From positions 496,001 through 560,000 of the forward strand of contig CAZGJZ010000001.1 in the NCBI GenBank assembly GCA_964525935.1: a stretch of DNA of 64,000 nt, written 5' to 3'. Positions 1-7,625 of this stretch are shown here, in pieces. Under the pieces are notes generated by a model. It was not told the DNA's origin and ran no database searches. It saw only the letters and a list, made by a program, of their open reading frames with translations. Positions within the stretch are counted from its first letter, which is position 1; the number at the start of each line of letters is the position of its first letter. The translations under genes and the position numbers were made by a program. This DNA comes from UBA2377 sp964525935 (GTDB lineage: Bacteria > Verrucomicrobiota > Verrucomicrobiia > Opitutales > Opitutaceae).

Positions 1-93
1 GCCCTTGAGAATCTGCAGAATGGGCCAGATGAAGAACGCCGCAAAGAAGCAGGCCGTCAGGGCGAAGACGATGCGCGCGAAGGTTTTCGACAT
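1..93 (-). CDS. Partial membrane protein, probably ABC transporter permease N-terminus
   Basis: Only the first 31 codons are inside the window, from an ATG whose complement is at 91-93. The visible peptide starts MSKTFARIVFALTACFFAAF and continues with FIWPILQILKG, one hydrophobic segment. A first transmembrane helix ending in a WPxL-type motif is common in permeases of iron(III)-, thiamine- or polyamine-type ABC importers, so this is my best guess. It follows mntR on the same strand after about 90 bases, so the two could be cotranscribed. The family assignment is inference from one helix. Confidence 0.45.
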   Translation of the reverse strand, partial: MSKTFARIVFALTACFFAAFFIWPILQILKG

Positions 94-184
94 CGGGGCG
101 CAGTGTGGTTGTGGCGCGAGCGGCCGGGCAAGGCGGAAATGGCAGATGACGCGGCGCCGGGGTTACACCGAGCCGGCGTTGCGT

Positions 185-688
185 TCAGGCCTTGCGCAGG
201 TGGCGTTCGAAGGCGGCGAGCGTCTCGGGGCTTACGTGATGCTCGATGCCCTCGGCGTCGAGTTCGGCGGATTTCTCGGAAATACCCAGCGAGCGAAGAA
301 AGGCCACGACAGTGACGTGGCGCTGGTGGCTCGCGGCGGCGAGCTTGACGCCGGCTTCGGTCAGGAAAATGGCGCGGTAGGGCTTGGCGATGACGTAGCC
401 GTCGCGTTGCAGGCGGGCCACGGTGCGGTTGACGGTCACGTGGGTGACGCCCAGCCGGCGGGCGAGATCGACGACGCGGGCCTCGCCCAGCGACGCGGAG
501 AGGTCGGCGATGGCCTCGACGTAGTCCTCGGCGATTTCCGAGGCATGCTCGCGACGCGTCTGCTGCAGGCTTTCGGCCTGAAGCGCGGAGGGGCGCACGG
601 GTTTTCCGGCGGGACGGGCGGCTTTTTTCACGCCGGAAAGCAAGTCAGGCGGAAGCGGGCTTGACAAGGCGCGTTCAAAATGTAGCAC
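185..688 (-). CDS. mntR: Manganese-responsive DtxR-family repressor MntR
   Basis: This is a metal-sensing winged-helix repressor of Mn(II) import. The N-terminal half holds the helix-turn-helix (LGVTHVTVNRTVARLQRDGY). The metal-site residues of MntR are visible: ED-x-VE near the start of the first helix, RH-x-x-V in the dimerisation domain, and the signature AEGIEHHVS. The listed first codon is a GTG lying inside the palindromic operator. The family usually begins just before the SEIAEDYVEAI helix, so an internal GTG at 629-631 (giving VKKAARPAGK) may be the true start. It is divergent from the mnt genes it presumably represses, with the operator between them. Confidence 0.88.
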   Translation of the reverse strand: MLHFERALSSPLPPDLLSGVKKAARPAGKPVRPSALQAESLQQTRREHASEIAEDYVEAIADLSASLGEARVVDLARRLGVTHVTVNRTVARLQRDGYVIAKPYRAIFLTEAGVKLAAASHQRHVTVVAFLRSLGISEKSAELDAEGIEHHVSPETLAAFERHLRKA

Positions 689-716
689 ATGCTACAACAT
701 GTATTTGTTTATACAT
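681..716. promoter_or_regulatory. Putative MntR operators (two adjacent palindromes)
   Basis: Bases 681-696 form TGTAGCA-CA-TGCTACA, a perfect 7-bp inverted repeat with a 2-bp centre. Directly after it, ATGTAT (699-704) and ATACAT (711-716) form a second inverted repeat with a 6-bp spacer. The pair sits exactly between mntR and the divergent mnt operon and overlaps the first codons given for both flanking genes. That fits repression of both directions, and suggests at least one gene starts further downstream or is leaderless. Assignment to MntR is inferred from position. Confidence 0.6.
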
Positions 717-1559
717 AACTGGGTGCGTGGTCTTTTGCTGATCGCCGGGTCGGCGGGCGTGGCGCTGGCGGCCGACAAGAGCGTCTACCACTGGGCCAAT
801 CCGGTGCCGCGCGAACTGATGCGCGAGTTGAGCACCGACCGGCCGGACCAGACGGAGAGCCCCTACACGGTGGATGCCGGGCATTGGCAGGTTGAGATGG
901 ATTTCCTGAACTACACCCGTGATCGGGACGAGTCGGGCGGGAGCGATGTGCGGACACGGGATTTGCGCGTGGCGCCGGTGAATCTGAAGCTGGGTCTGAC
1001 CAATCGCGTCGATTTGCAGCTGATGGTCGATCCGTATGTGCGCTCGCAGGTGGATGACCGCGTGGCGGGGACCACGAGCAAGGGGTCGGGCTTTGGCGAT
1101 GTGACAACGCGGGTGAAGATCAATTTATGGGGCAACGATGACGGCCCGACGGCGTTTGCCGTGATGCCGTTTGTGAAGTGGCCGCTGGCTGCGTCCGACA
1201 TTCGCAACGGCGAGACGGAAGGCGGCGTGATTTTTATCCTCGGTTTCGAACTGCCCGGGGGCTGGGGTTCGGCGGTGATGAGCGAGGTGGATTTTGTGAG
1301 CGATGGTGCCGGCGGTCGGGAGACGGAGTTCGTGAACTCGATCACCTTTTCGCACGACGTCACCGAAAACCTTGGCGGCTACATCGAGCTGTTTACGGTC
1401 ACGGGCAGCGCAGTGGAGGGCAACTGGCAGGGGCAACTTGATGTGGGTTTTACCTATGCGCTTGGATCCGAAACGCAGTTGGATTTCGGCTGCAATTTCG
1501 GCATCACGCGCGCGGCGCCTGATGCTCAACCTTTCGTCGGCATTAGCCGGCGGTTTTAG
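699..1559 (+). CDS. Outer-membrane channel-like protein (MetA/phenol-transporter fold) of mnt operon
   Basis: This protein has a hydrophobic signal peptide (about residues 9-25, ending ALAA-DKS). Then come RPDQTESP-type and GHWQVEMDF segments and regularly spaced aromatic beta-strands ending in PFVGISRRF. This pattern is typical of outer-membrane beta-barrels annotated as putative transporters (PF13557-like). It is the first gene of the divergent mnt unit, 10 bases before mntA, so it may let Mn(II) through the outer membrane. The ATG at 699 has no visible ribosome-binding site and lies 2 bases after the operator. A GTG at 723, giving VRGLLLIAG, is an alternative start with a better signal peptide. 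Function is inferred from operon position. Confidence 0.65.
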   Translation: MYLFIHNWVRGLLLIAGSAGVALAADKSVYHWANPVPRELMRELSTDRPDQTESPYTVDAGHWQVEMDFLNYTRDRDESGGSDVRTRDLRVAPVNLKLGLTNRVDLQLMVDPYVRSQVDDRVAGTTSKGSGFGDVTTRVKINLWGNDDGPTAFAVMPFVKWPLAASDIRNGETEGGVIFILGFELPGGWGSAVMSEVDFVSDGAGGRETEFVNSITFSHDVTENLGGYIELFTVTGSAVEGNWQGQLDVGFTYALGSETQLDFGCNFGITRAAPDAQPFVGISRRF

Positions 1560-1569
1560 TTTTACCAAT

Positions 1570-2481
1570 ATGATGACGACTAATTTTCGCTTTTGGCTGG
1601 TGGCACTGATGGGAGCCGCACTGGCCGTGACGACGGCCACGGCGGCGCAGAAGAAGCGGATCGTGACGACGTTTACGATCATCCAGGACATGGCGCAAAA
1701 TGTCGCCGGCGAGGCTGCCATCGTGGAGTCCATCACGAAGCCCGGCGCGGAAATCCACGGCTATGAGCCGACGCCGCAGGACATCGTGAAGGCGCAGCGG
1801 GCTGATCTGGTGTTGTGGAACGGCCTGAACCTGGAGCGGTGGTTTGAGAAGTTTTTCGGCAATCTTAACGGTGTGCCACGTGCGGTGCTCACCGAGGGTA
1901 TCGAGCCGATTGGCATCGAGGAAGGGCCTTACACCGGAAAGCCGAACCCGCATAGCTGGATGTCGCCGCGTAACGCTGTCATCTACGTGGAAAACATCCG
2001 GCGCGCCTTGGTCGCGCTCGATCCGGCCAATGCGGCGACCTACAACGCCAATGCGCAGGCCTATGCGGCGAAGTTTGTGGCGATCGAGGCGTCGGTTCGT
2101 GCCGAGTTGGAAAAAATTCCCGCCGAGCGACGCTGGCTGGTGACGAGCGAAGGGGCGTTTCCGTATCTCGCGCGGAACTTTGGCATGAAGGAGCTTTTTC
2201 TGTGGGCGGTGAATGCCGACCAGCAGGGCACGCCGCAGCAGGTGCGCAAGGTGATCGATGGCGTGCGGGCCAACCATATCCCGGTGCTGTTCAGTGAAAG
2301 CACGGTGAGCGACAAGCCGGCGCGGCAGGTCGCCAAGGAGACGGGCATCCACTACGGCGGCGTGCTTTACGTGGACTCGCTGACGGACGCGAAGGGGCCG
2401 GCGCCGACTTTCCTGCGCTTGATGGAATACAATGCGCAGACCATCGTGCGTGGCTTTAACGAAGCCAAAGCCCAACCATGA
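1570..2481 (+). CDS. mntA: Manganese ABC transporter substrate-binding protein MntA
   Basis: This 303-residue periplasmic binding protein belongs to the metal (cluster A-I, ZnuA/PsaA) family. A signal peptide precedes AAQKKRIVTTFTIIQDM. Likely metal ligands are His in EIHGYEPTPQD, His in NPHSWMSP, Glu in TSEGAFPYL and Asp near the end in LYVDSLTD. The histidine-rich loop usual in zinc-specific ZnuA is absent, which fits Mn or Fe. I chose ATG-ATG at 1570, right after the upstream stop; a longer in-frame reading overlaps the preceding gene and lacks a signal peptide. The last codons overlap mntB by 4 bases. Confidence 0.9.
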   Translation: MMTTNFRFWLVALMGAALAVTTATAAQKKRIVTTFTIIQDMAQNVAGEAAIVESITKPGAEIHGYEPTPQDIVKAQRADLVLWNGLNLERWFEKFFGNLNGVPRAVLTEGIEPIGIEEGPYTGKPNPHSWMSPRNAVIYVENIRRALVALDPANAATYNANAQAYAAKFVAIEASVRAELEKIPAERRWLVTSEGAFPYLARNFGMKELFLWAVNADQQGTPQQVRKVIDGVRANHIPVLFSESTVSDKPARQVAKETGIHYGGVLYVDSLTDAKGPAPTFLRLMEYNAQTIVRGFNEAKAQP

Positions 2482-3389
2482 CCGCACCCGCCAAGCCCAT
2501 CACGGTCAGTGTCACCGACGTGACTGTTAGCTATCCCAACGGGCATGTCGCGCTGCGTGACACCACGTTCCGGCTGGAAGGCGGATCGATCTGCGCGCTC
2601 GTCGGCATCAACGGCAGCGGCAAGAGCACGCTGTTCAAGGCCATCATGGGCTTTGTGCGCCCGGCGCGCGGTGAAGTGCTGATCGACGGATTGCCGGTGC
2701 AAGCGGCGTTGAAGCGCAACCTCGTCGCCTATGTGCCGCAGACCGAGGAAGTGGACTGGACCTTTCCGGTGAGCGTGTGGGATGTCGTGCTGATGGGCCG
2801 CTATGGCTACATGGGTTTCCTGCGCATCCCGCGGGCCGAGGATCGCCGCGTGGCGGAGGAGAGCCTGGCGCGCGTGGGGATGCTGGAATTTCGCGACCGG
2901 CAGATCGGCGAGCTTTCCGGCGGACAAAAAAAACGCGTGTTTCTCGCCCGCGCCCTGGCGCAGCGCAGCCGGGTGATTTTGCTCGATGAACCGTTCACCG
3001 GCGTGGACGTGAAGACCGAGCTGACAATCATCGAACTGCTGCGCGCGCTGCGGACCGAGGGGCACCTGATGCTCGTCTCGACGCACAACCTCGGCTCGGT
3101 GCCGGAGTTTTGCGACCAGGTCGTGCTCATCAACCGCACCGTGCTGGCGGCGGGACCCACGGAGCAGGTGTTTACGCAGGATAACCTCGTGCGCGCCTTC
3201 GGTGGCGTGCTGCGGCATTTCCATTTCGACGAATCCACCGTGCAGAAACACGACGGCAAGGCGGTCACGCTGCTCACCGACGACGAGCGCCCGCTGGTCT
3301 TCGGCAAGGGCGGTCACCTCGAATACCGCCAGCGCGAGGGCAAGGAAGCCGTTGTCGAGCAGCGGGCCGAGCAGGAGGACGATAAGTGA
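2478..3389 (+). CDS. mntB: Manganese ABC transporter ATP-binding protein MntB
   Basis: This is the cytoplasmic ATPase that powers the importer. Walker A is GINGSGKST (about residue 40), the Q-loop lies in VAYVPQTEEVDW, the ABC signature is LSGGQKKR, Walker B is VILLDEP and the H-loop is STHNL. It is 303 residues long, with a C-terminal extension of about 50 residues beyond the usual core. It overlaps mntA by ATGA at the 5' end and mntC at the 3' end, so it is translationally coupled on both sides. Confidence 0.92.
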   Translation: MTAPAKPITVSVTDVTVSYPNGHVALRDTTFRLEGGSICALVGINGSGKSTLFKAIMGFVRPARGEVLIDGLPVQAALKRNLVAYVPQTEEVDWTFPVSVWDVVLMGRYGYMGFLRIPRAEDRRVAEESLARVGMLEFRDRQIGELSGGQKKRVFLARALAQRSRVILLDEPFTGVDVKTELTIIELLRALRTEGHLMLVSTHNLGSVPEFCDQVVLINRTVLAAGPTEQVFTQDNLVRAFGGVLRHFHFDESTVQKHDGKAVTLLTDDERPLVFGKGGHLEYRQREGKEAVVEQRAEQEDDK

Positions 3390-4240
3390 TCGAGACGCTG
3401 CTGACGCCGCTGCACTACGACTACATGGTTCGCGCCATTTTGGTGAGCGGCCTGATCGGTGGCGTATGCGCGTTTCTCTCGTGTTTCATCACGCTCAAGG
3501 GCTGGTCGCTGATGGGCGACGCGCTCTCGCACTCGGTCGTGCCGGGCGTGGCGGTGGCCTATGCGCTGGGCTGGCCATTCGCGGCGGGAGCGTTTGGCAC
3601 GGGCCTCTTGGCGGCTGCCGGGATGGGCTTCGTGAAGGCGAAGACGCGACTGCGCGAAGATGCGGTCATCGGCGTGGTGTTCACGGCGTTCTTCGCGCTG
3701 GGGCTGCTGTTGATCTCCCTCAATCCGAGTAGCGTGGACCTGCGTTCGATCGTGTTTGGTAACATTCTCGGCATCTCCGATCCCGATGTGCTGCAAGTAG
3801 TGATTATCGCCGGAATCACCTTGATCGTGCTCGGGCTGAAGTGGCGCGACTTTTTGCTGTTCTGTTTTGATCCCAACCAGGCCCGCGCGCTCGGGCTGAA
3901 TGTCACCGCGCTGCACTACACGCTGCTCACGCTGCTCTCGGCGACAGCGGTCGCGGCGTTGCAGACAGTCGGCGCCTGTCTGGTGGTGGCGATGCTCGTG
4001 ACGCCCGGCGCCACGGCTTATCTGCTGACAGACCGTTTTGGAAAAATGATCGGCATCGCGTGTGCGATGGGCGTCGGCACCTCCCTCGTGGGCGCGTATG
4101 CCAGCTATTTTTTCGACGGCTCCACGGGCGGCTGCATTGTGACGCTGCAGACGTTGCTCTTTGTGATCGCGCTCATTTTCGCACCGAAACACGGCATCCG
4201 CGCGGCCCGGGGTCGGCGCCATGCCGCGGCGGCGTCCTGA
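3386..4240 (+). CDS. mntC: Manganese ABC transporter permease MntC
   Basis: This is an integral membrane permease of the ABC-3 family with 284 residues and about eight hydrophobic segments. Family landmarks are LKGWSLMGDALSHSVVPGVAVAY near the N-terminus, the coupling segment FCFDPNQARALGLN, and VAMLVTPGATAYLLTDRFGKM. Its start overlaps the mntB stop. A second paralogous permease follows after a repeat-filled gap, so the transporter is likely a heterodimer of the two membrane subunits, as in MntABCD/SitABCD. Confidence 0.9.
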   Translation: MIETLLTPLHYDYMVRAILVSGLIGGVCAFLSCFITLKGWSLMGDALSHSVVPGVAVAYALGWPFAAGAFGTGLLAAAGMGFVKAKTRLREDAVIGVVFTAFFALGLLLISLNPSSVDLRSIVFGNILGISDPDVLQVVIIAGITLIVLGLKWRDFLLFCFDPNQARALGLNVTALHYTLLTLLSATAVAALQTVGACLVVAMLVTPGATAYLLTDRFGKMIGIACAMGVGTSLVGAYASYFFDGSTGGCIVTLQTLLFVIALIFAPKHGIRAARGRRHAAAAS

Positions 4241-4258
4241 CCATGCCGTTAAGTTAGT

Positions 4259-4403
4259 AACCACGAATGGACACGAATAGACACGAATCCCAAGCGACGC
4301 TGATGAAGAGTTTCTTCGCCGTGGTTTCGGTCCGGATTGATCGCGGCATGCCGGCCCGTCGGCTGGTGGTATTTCCATTCGGGTGCATTCGGGTGCATTC
4401 ATG
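4259..4403. repeat. MITE-like inverted repeat unit with 10-bp periodicity inside the mnt operon
   Basis: The left end holds CACGAAT at 4262, 4272 and 4282, at 10-bp spacing. The right end holds GGGTGCATTC twice in tandem (4381-4400), also at 10-bp spacing. Read on the opposite strand, the right end is a (CGAATGCACC)n array that imperfectly matches the left (CGAATGGACA)n array, so the block is a degenerate inverted repeat of about 145 bp. Open frames through it give low-complexity peptides typical of such repeats, not genes. Confidence 0.6.
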
Positions 4404-4430
4404 CGTCAACGGATTTTTCCGGGCTCTGCC

Positions 4431-5273
4431 ATGACGCACCTACTCGAGCCTTTTCGCTACGGTTTCATGGTGGACGCCATGATCGCCGGCACCGCGGTCG
4501 GTGCGGTCTGCGCCGTGCTTTCGTGTTATCTCGTGCTCAAGGGCTGGTCATTGATGGGCGATGCTATTTCACACGCCGTGCTGCCCGGCATTGTGATCGC
4601 CTACGCCATCGGCCTGCCGCTGGCGGTGGGGGCGTTTTTGTCGGGGTTGTTTTGCGCGGTGGCCACCGGCTACATCAAGGCGAACAGCCGCGTGAAAGAG
4701 GATACCGTCATGGGCGTCGTCTTCACGGGGCTCTTTGCGTTTGGCCTCGTGCTGTTCACCAAGATCAAAAGCGACCTGCACCTCGATCATATCCTCTTTG
4801 GCAACATTCTCGGGCTGGAGCCCGGCGATCTGCGCAACACCCTGATCGTGAGCGGCCTCGTGCTCGGCGTGATGCTCGCGCTGCGGCGCGACCTGTTGCT
4901 GTTTTGCTTCGATCCGGCACAGGCGCGTTCCATCGGACTGCGCACGGACCTGCTTTACTACCTGCTGCTCTCCCTGCTCGCGGTGACCATCGTGGTCTCA
5001 CTGAAAGCCGTGGGGATCATCTTGGTGATCGCGATGCTGGTGACCCCGGGTTGCGTGGCTTATTTGCTGACCGACCGGTTTGGCAAAATGCTGTGGATCG
5101 CGACCGCGACGGCGGTGGGTTCGAGTTTTGTGGGCGTTTACGTAAGCTTCTTCCTCAACGCGTCGACGGGGGCGTGCATCGTGCTGATGCAGGCACTCGT
5201 CTTTCTGGTCACACTGGCCTTTGCCCCGAAACACGGGCTGCTGCGCCAGCGTCGGCAGGTTGTGACGGATTGA
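4431..5273 (+). CDS. mntD: Manganese ABC transporter permease MntD
   Basis: This second ABC-3 family permease (280 residues from the chosen start) is paralogous to mntC. It shares LKGWSLMGDAISHAVLPGIVIAY, FCFDPAQARSIGL and IAMLVTPGCVAYLLTDRFGKM. I chose ATG 4431 (MTHLLEPFRYGFMVD) because it aligns with the start of mntC. The upstream ATGs at 4383 and 4401 would add residues read from the repeat block. The 190-base gap to mntC is unusual for an operon whose other genes overlap. Confidence 0.9.
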   Translation: MTHLLEPFRYGFMVDAMIAGTAVGAVCAVLSCYLVLKGWSLMGDAISHAVLPGIVIAYAIGLPLAVGAFLSGLFCAVATGYIKANSRVKEDTVMGVVFTGLFAFGLVLFTKIKSDLHLDHILFGNILGLEPGDLRNTLIVSGLVLGVMLALRRDLLLFCFDPAQARSIGLRTDLLYYLLLSLLAVTIVVSLKAVGIILVIAMLVTPGCVAYLLTDRFGKMLWIATATAVGSSFVGVYVSFFLNASTGACIVLMQALVFLVTLAFAPKHGLLRQRRQVVTD

Positions 5274-5276
5274 ACG

Positions 5277-6605
5277 TCAGCCGGCGAATAATTCCCGGAA
5301 TAGGTGCAGGGCAAAGATGCCGGCGAGGGTGTAGACCATCCACGTGATCTGGCGGCCGCGGCCGGTGGCGAGGTGGATGAGCGCGTAGGCAACCAGGCCG
5401 AGGCCGATGCCTTCGGCGATGCTGAAAGTCAGCGGCGTCGCGATGATGATGATAAAGGCGGGGGCGGCTTCCTCGAGGTCACGTAGGTTGAGCTGCGCCA
5501 CGGACTGGAACATGAAGATGCCGACGACCACGAGGGCGGGCGCCGTGGCGACGGCGGGGACGGCTTGGATCAGCGGCGTGAAGAAGAGCGAGACGATGAA
5601 CAGGCCGGCGACCGTCACGCCGACGAGGCCGGTGCGACCGCCGGCTTCGACGCCCGAGGCGGATTCGACGTAGCTGACGACGTTGGATGTGCCGAAGCTC
5701 GCGGAGGCGATGACGCCAAGCGAATCGGCGACGAGGGCCTTGCCGGCACCAGGCAGGCGGCCCTCCTTGTCGAGGAGGCCGGCACGCTGGGTCACGCCAA
5801 TGAGGGTGCCGACATTGTCGAAGAGCGCGATCAGCAGCAGCGTGAGCACGACGGTGAGCGCCTTCATCGGATCCTGCGTGAAGTAGCCGAGGTTGAATTG
5901 CAGGAACGTATCGCTCATCGAGGCCGGCAGAGACACCAAGTGGCCGGGCAAGTGGGTGACGGTGCCGCCCTGGCCGTTGGGGATGAGCAGGCCGATGAGC
6001 GTGACGGCGACGATGGAGAGGATGATCCCGCCGGGCACGCGGCGGACCATCAGCACGACCGTGAGCAAAATCCCGGCAAAACACAGCAATACGGGTGGCG
6101 AGCCGAGGTGGCCGTGGGTGACGAAGGTTTCGGGGTGGGCGGCGATGATGCCGCCATTTTTGAGTCCGATGAAGGCGATGAAGAGGCCGACGCCGCAGGT
6201 GATCGCCATTTTAAGCTGATACGGGATGGCGTTGATAATTTTTTCGCGAATGCCGGAGAGCGAGAGGGCGAGGAAGGCGAGGCCGTTGACGAAGACGAGG
6301 CCGAGTGCCTGCTGCCACGGCACGCCGAGGCCGATGCACACGGTGTAGGAGAAGTAGGCGTTGATTCCCATGCCCGGGGCGAGGGCGAGCGGAAAGTTGG
6401 TGTAGAGCGCCATGATCAGCGTGCTCACGGCAGCGCTGACGGCGGTGACGGTGACGAGTCCGGCGGCGGGCATGCCGGCGGCGGCGAGGATGGCGGGATT
6501 GACCGCGAGGATGTAGGCCATCGCCGCAAACGTCGTGCAGCCGGCCTGCACTTCGCGGCCCGGGGTGGTGCCGTGCTGGTCGAGTTTAAAGAGGCGGTTG
6601 AGCAT
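5277..6605 (-). CDS. NCS2-family adenine/guanine/hypoxanthine permease
   Basis: This is a 442-residue proton-coupled purine permease of the AzgA-like branch. The start MLNRLFKLDQHGT, the segment AGCTTFAAMAYILAVNP, and the NVVSYVESASGVEAGGRTGL motif with ALFDNVGTLIGV before it are characteristic. There are about twelve hydrophobic segments. I use ATG 6605; a longer frame runs into a repeat and the divergent gene. It converges with mntD, only a few bases apart. Purine import could relate to the one-carbon/purine riboswitch gene at 10.9 kb, but nothing links them directly. Confidence 0.9.
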   Translation of the reverse strand: MLNRLFKLDQHGTTPGREVQAGCTTFAAMAYILAVNPAILAAAGMPAAGLVTVTAVSAAVSTLIMALYTNFPLALAPGMGINAYFSYTVCIGLGVPWQQALGLVFVNGLAFLALSLSGIREKIINAIPYQLKMAITCGVGLFIAFIGLKNGGIIAAHPETFVTHGHLGSPPVLLCFAGILLTVVLMVRRVPGGIILSIVAVTLIGLLIPNGQGGTVTHLPGHLVSLPASMSDTFLQFNLGYFTQDPMKALTVVLTLLLIALFDNVGTLIGVTQRAGLLDKEGRLPGAGKALVADSLGVIASASFGTSNVVSYVESASGVEAGGRTGLVGVTVAGLFIVSLFFTPLIQAVPAVATAPALVVVGIFMFQSVAQLNLRDLEEAAPAFIIIIATPLTFSIAEGIGLGLVAYALIHLATGRGRQITWMVYTLAGIFALHLFRELFAG

Positions 6606-6615
6606 GGGGTGGGAA

Positions 6616-6699
6616 GATCGTTCTCGTTCTCGCAATCCTTCTCGTTTTCCTTGGTGGGGTGACGAGAGAAAGAGAACGATAATGAGGAACGAGAACGAG
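6616..6699. repeat. Low-complexity inverted repeat (GAGAAC units) between divergent genes
   Basis: The left arm GATCGTTCTCGTTCTCG (6616-6632) and right arm TGAGGAACGAGAACGAG (6683-6699) share an 11-bp inverted core, with more CTCGTT/GAGAAC units between. The transcript could fold into a long hairpin. The block fills the divergent promoter region of the purine permease and the amidohydrolase, so it probably lies in one or both leaders. It appears to be a dispersed repeat rather than a specific operator. Confidence 0.55.
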
Positions 6700-6704
6700 C
6701 CTAT

Positions 6705-7625
6705 ATGAACATCATCGACGCGCACGTGCACCTGTATCCGCCTGAGGTGAACCGCGATCCGGCGGGTTGGGCGGCGGCGTGCGGTGAAGCGCATTGGGCG
6801 CAACTCTGCACGCGGCGCCGGAAGACCGGGCAGGCGGTGCAGACGTTTCCGAGTGTCGATGAACTGCTGCGGGCGATGGACGCCGGCGGGGTCGCACGCG
6901 CGGTATTGCAGGGCTGGTATTGGGAACGGCCGGAAACGTGCCGGATGCAGAATAAATTTTACGCCGAATGCGTGCAGGCGCACCCGGACCGGCTATCGGC
7001 GTTTGCGACGATTCATCCGGCCGCGGGACTGGATGTCACGTTGGGTGAAATCGGACTGGCGCAGGATTCGGGATTGATTGGCTTGGGTGAGCTCTCGCCG
7101 CACTCGCAAGGCTACGGGCTGGACGATGCGGTATTGTGCGCCGCCCTGGAGCGCGCCGGAAAACTCGGCATGCCGGTGAACCTGCACGTCACCGATCCCG
7201 ATGGCCGCGACTATCCGGGGCGGGTGGAGACGCCGCTGGCGGATTTCGTGATGCTGGCGCGGCGGTTTCCGGCGACGGTTTTTATTCTCGCACATTGGGG
7301 CGGGTTGTTGCCGCTGCGGAATGCGAGTCAGGGTGGCAGCGATGCGGCGCTGCCGGAGAATATTTACTATGACACGGCGGCTTCTCCGCTGCTTTATGGG
7401 CAGGATATTTGGCGGCGCTTTCTGGCGAAAGCGCCGGTGGAGCGCGTGCTGTTTGGCTCGGACTTTCCGCTCAATGTTTATCCGACGATTGATACGCAGC
7501 CGGATTTCTCACGGCTGCTGGCCGAGGTGCATCGCTCCGGACTGGATGCGGCGGAGTTGAAAAGCGTGCTGGGAGCAAATGCGCAGCAGTGGCTGAGGCC
7601 GGAGGCGGAACCTCGGAATGGGTGA
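6705..7625 (+). CDS. Amidohydrolase-family TIM-barrel metal-dependent hydrolase
   Basis: This 306-residue protein is of the amidohydrolase-2 type. The N-terminal DAHVHLYPPE gives the H-x-H metal pair, a central strand ends in NLHVTDPD, FILAHWGG gives the next His, and LFGSDFPLNVYP carries the conserved catalytic Asp. The substrate is unknown; relatives include decarboxylases and lactone hydrolases. It stands alone between a repeat and a convergent gene. Its last 155 bases overlap the 3' end of the patatin gene on the other strand. Confidence 0.85.
   Translation: MNIIDAHVHLYPPEVNRDPAGWAAACGEAHWAQLCTRRRKTGQAVQTFPSVDELLRAMDAGGVARAVLQGWYWERPETCRMQNKFYAECVQAHPDRLSAFATIHPAAGLDVTLGEIGLAQDSGLIGLGELSPHSQGYGLDDAVLCAALERAGKLGMPVNLHVTDPDGRDYPGRVETPLADFVMLARRFPATVFILAHWGGLLPLRNASQGGSDAALPENIYYDTAASPLLYGQDIWRRFLAKAPVERVLFGSDFPLNVYPTIDTQPDFSRLLAEVHRSGLDAAELKSVLGANAQQWLRPEAEPRNG

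Noticed and set aside
4254..4439. 61-codon minus-strand frame in the mntC-mntD gap
   Set aside because: The peptide (LFVSIRGY, THECTRMH) is that of a dispersed inter-gene repeat, not a protein.
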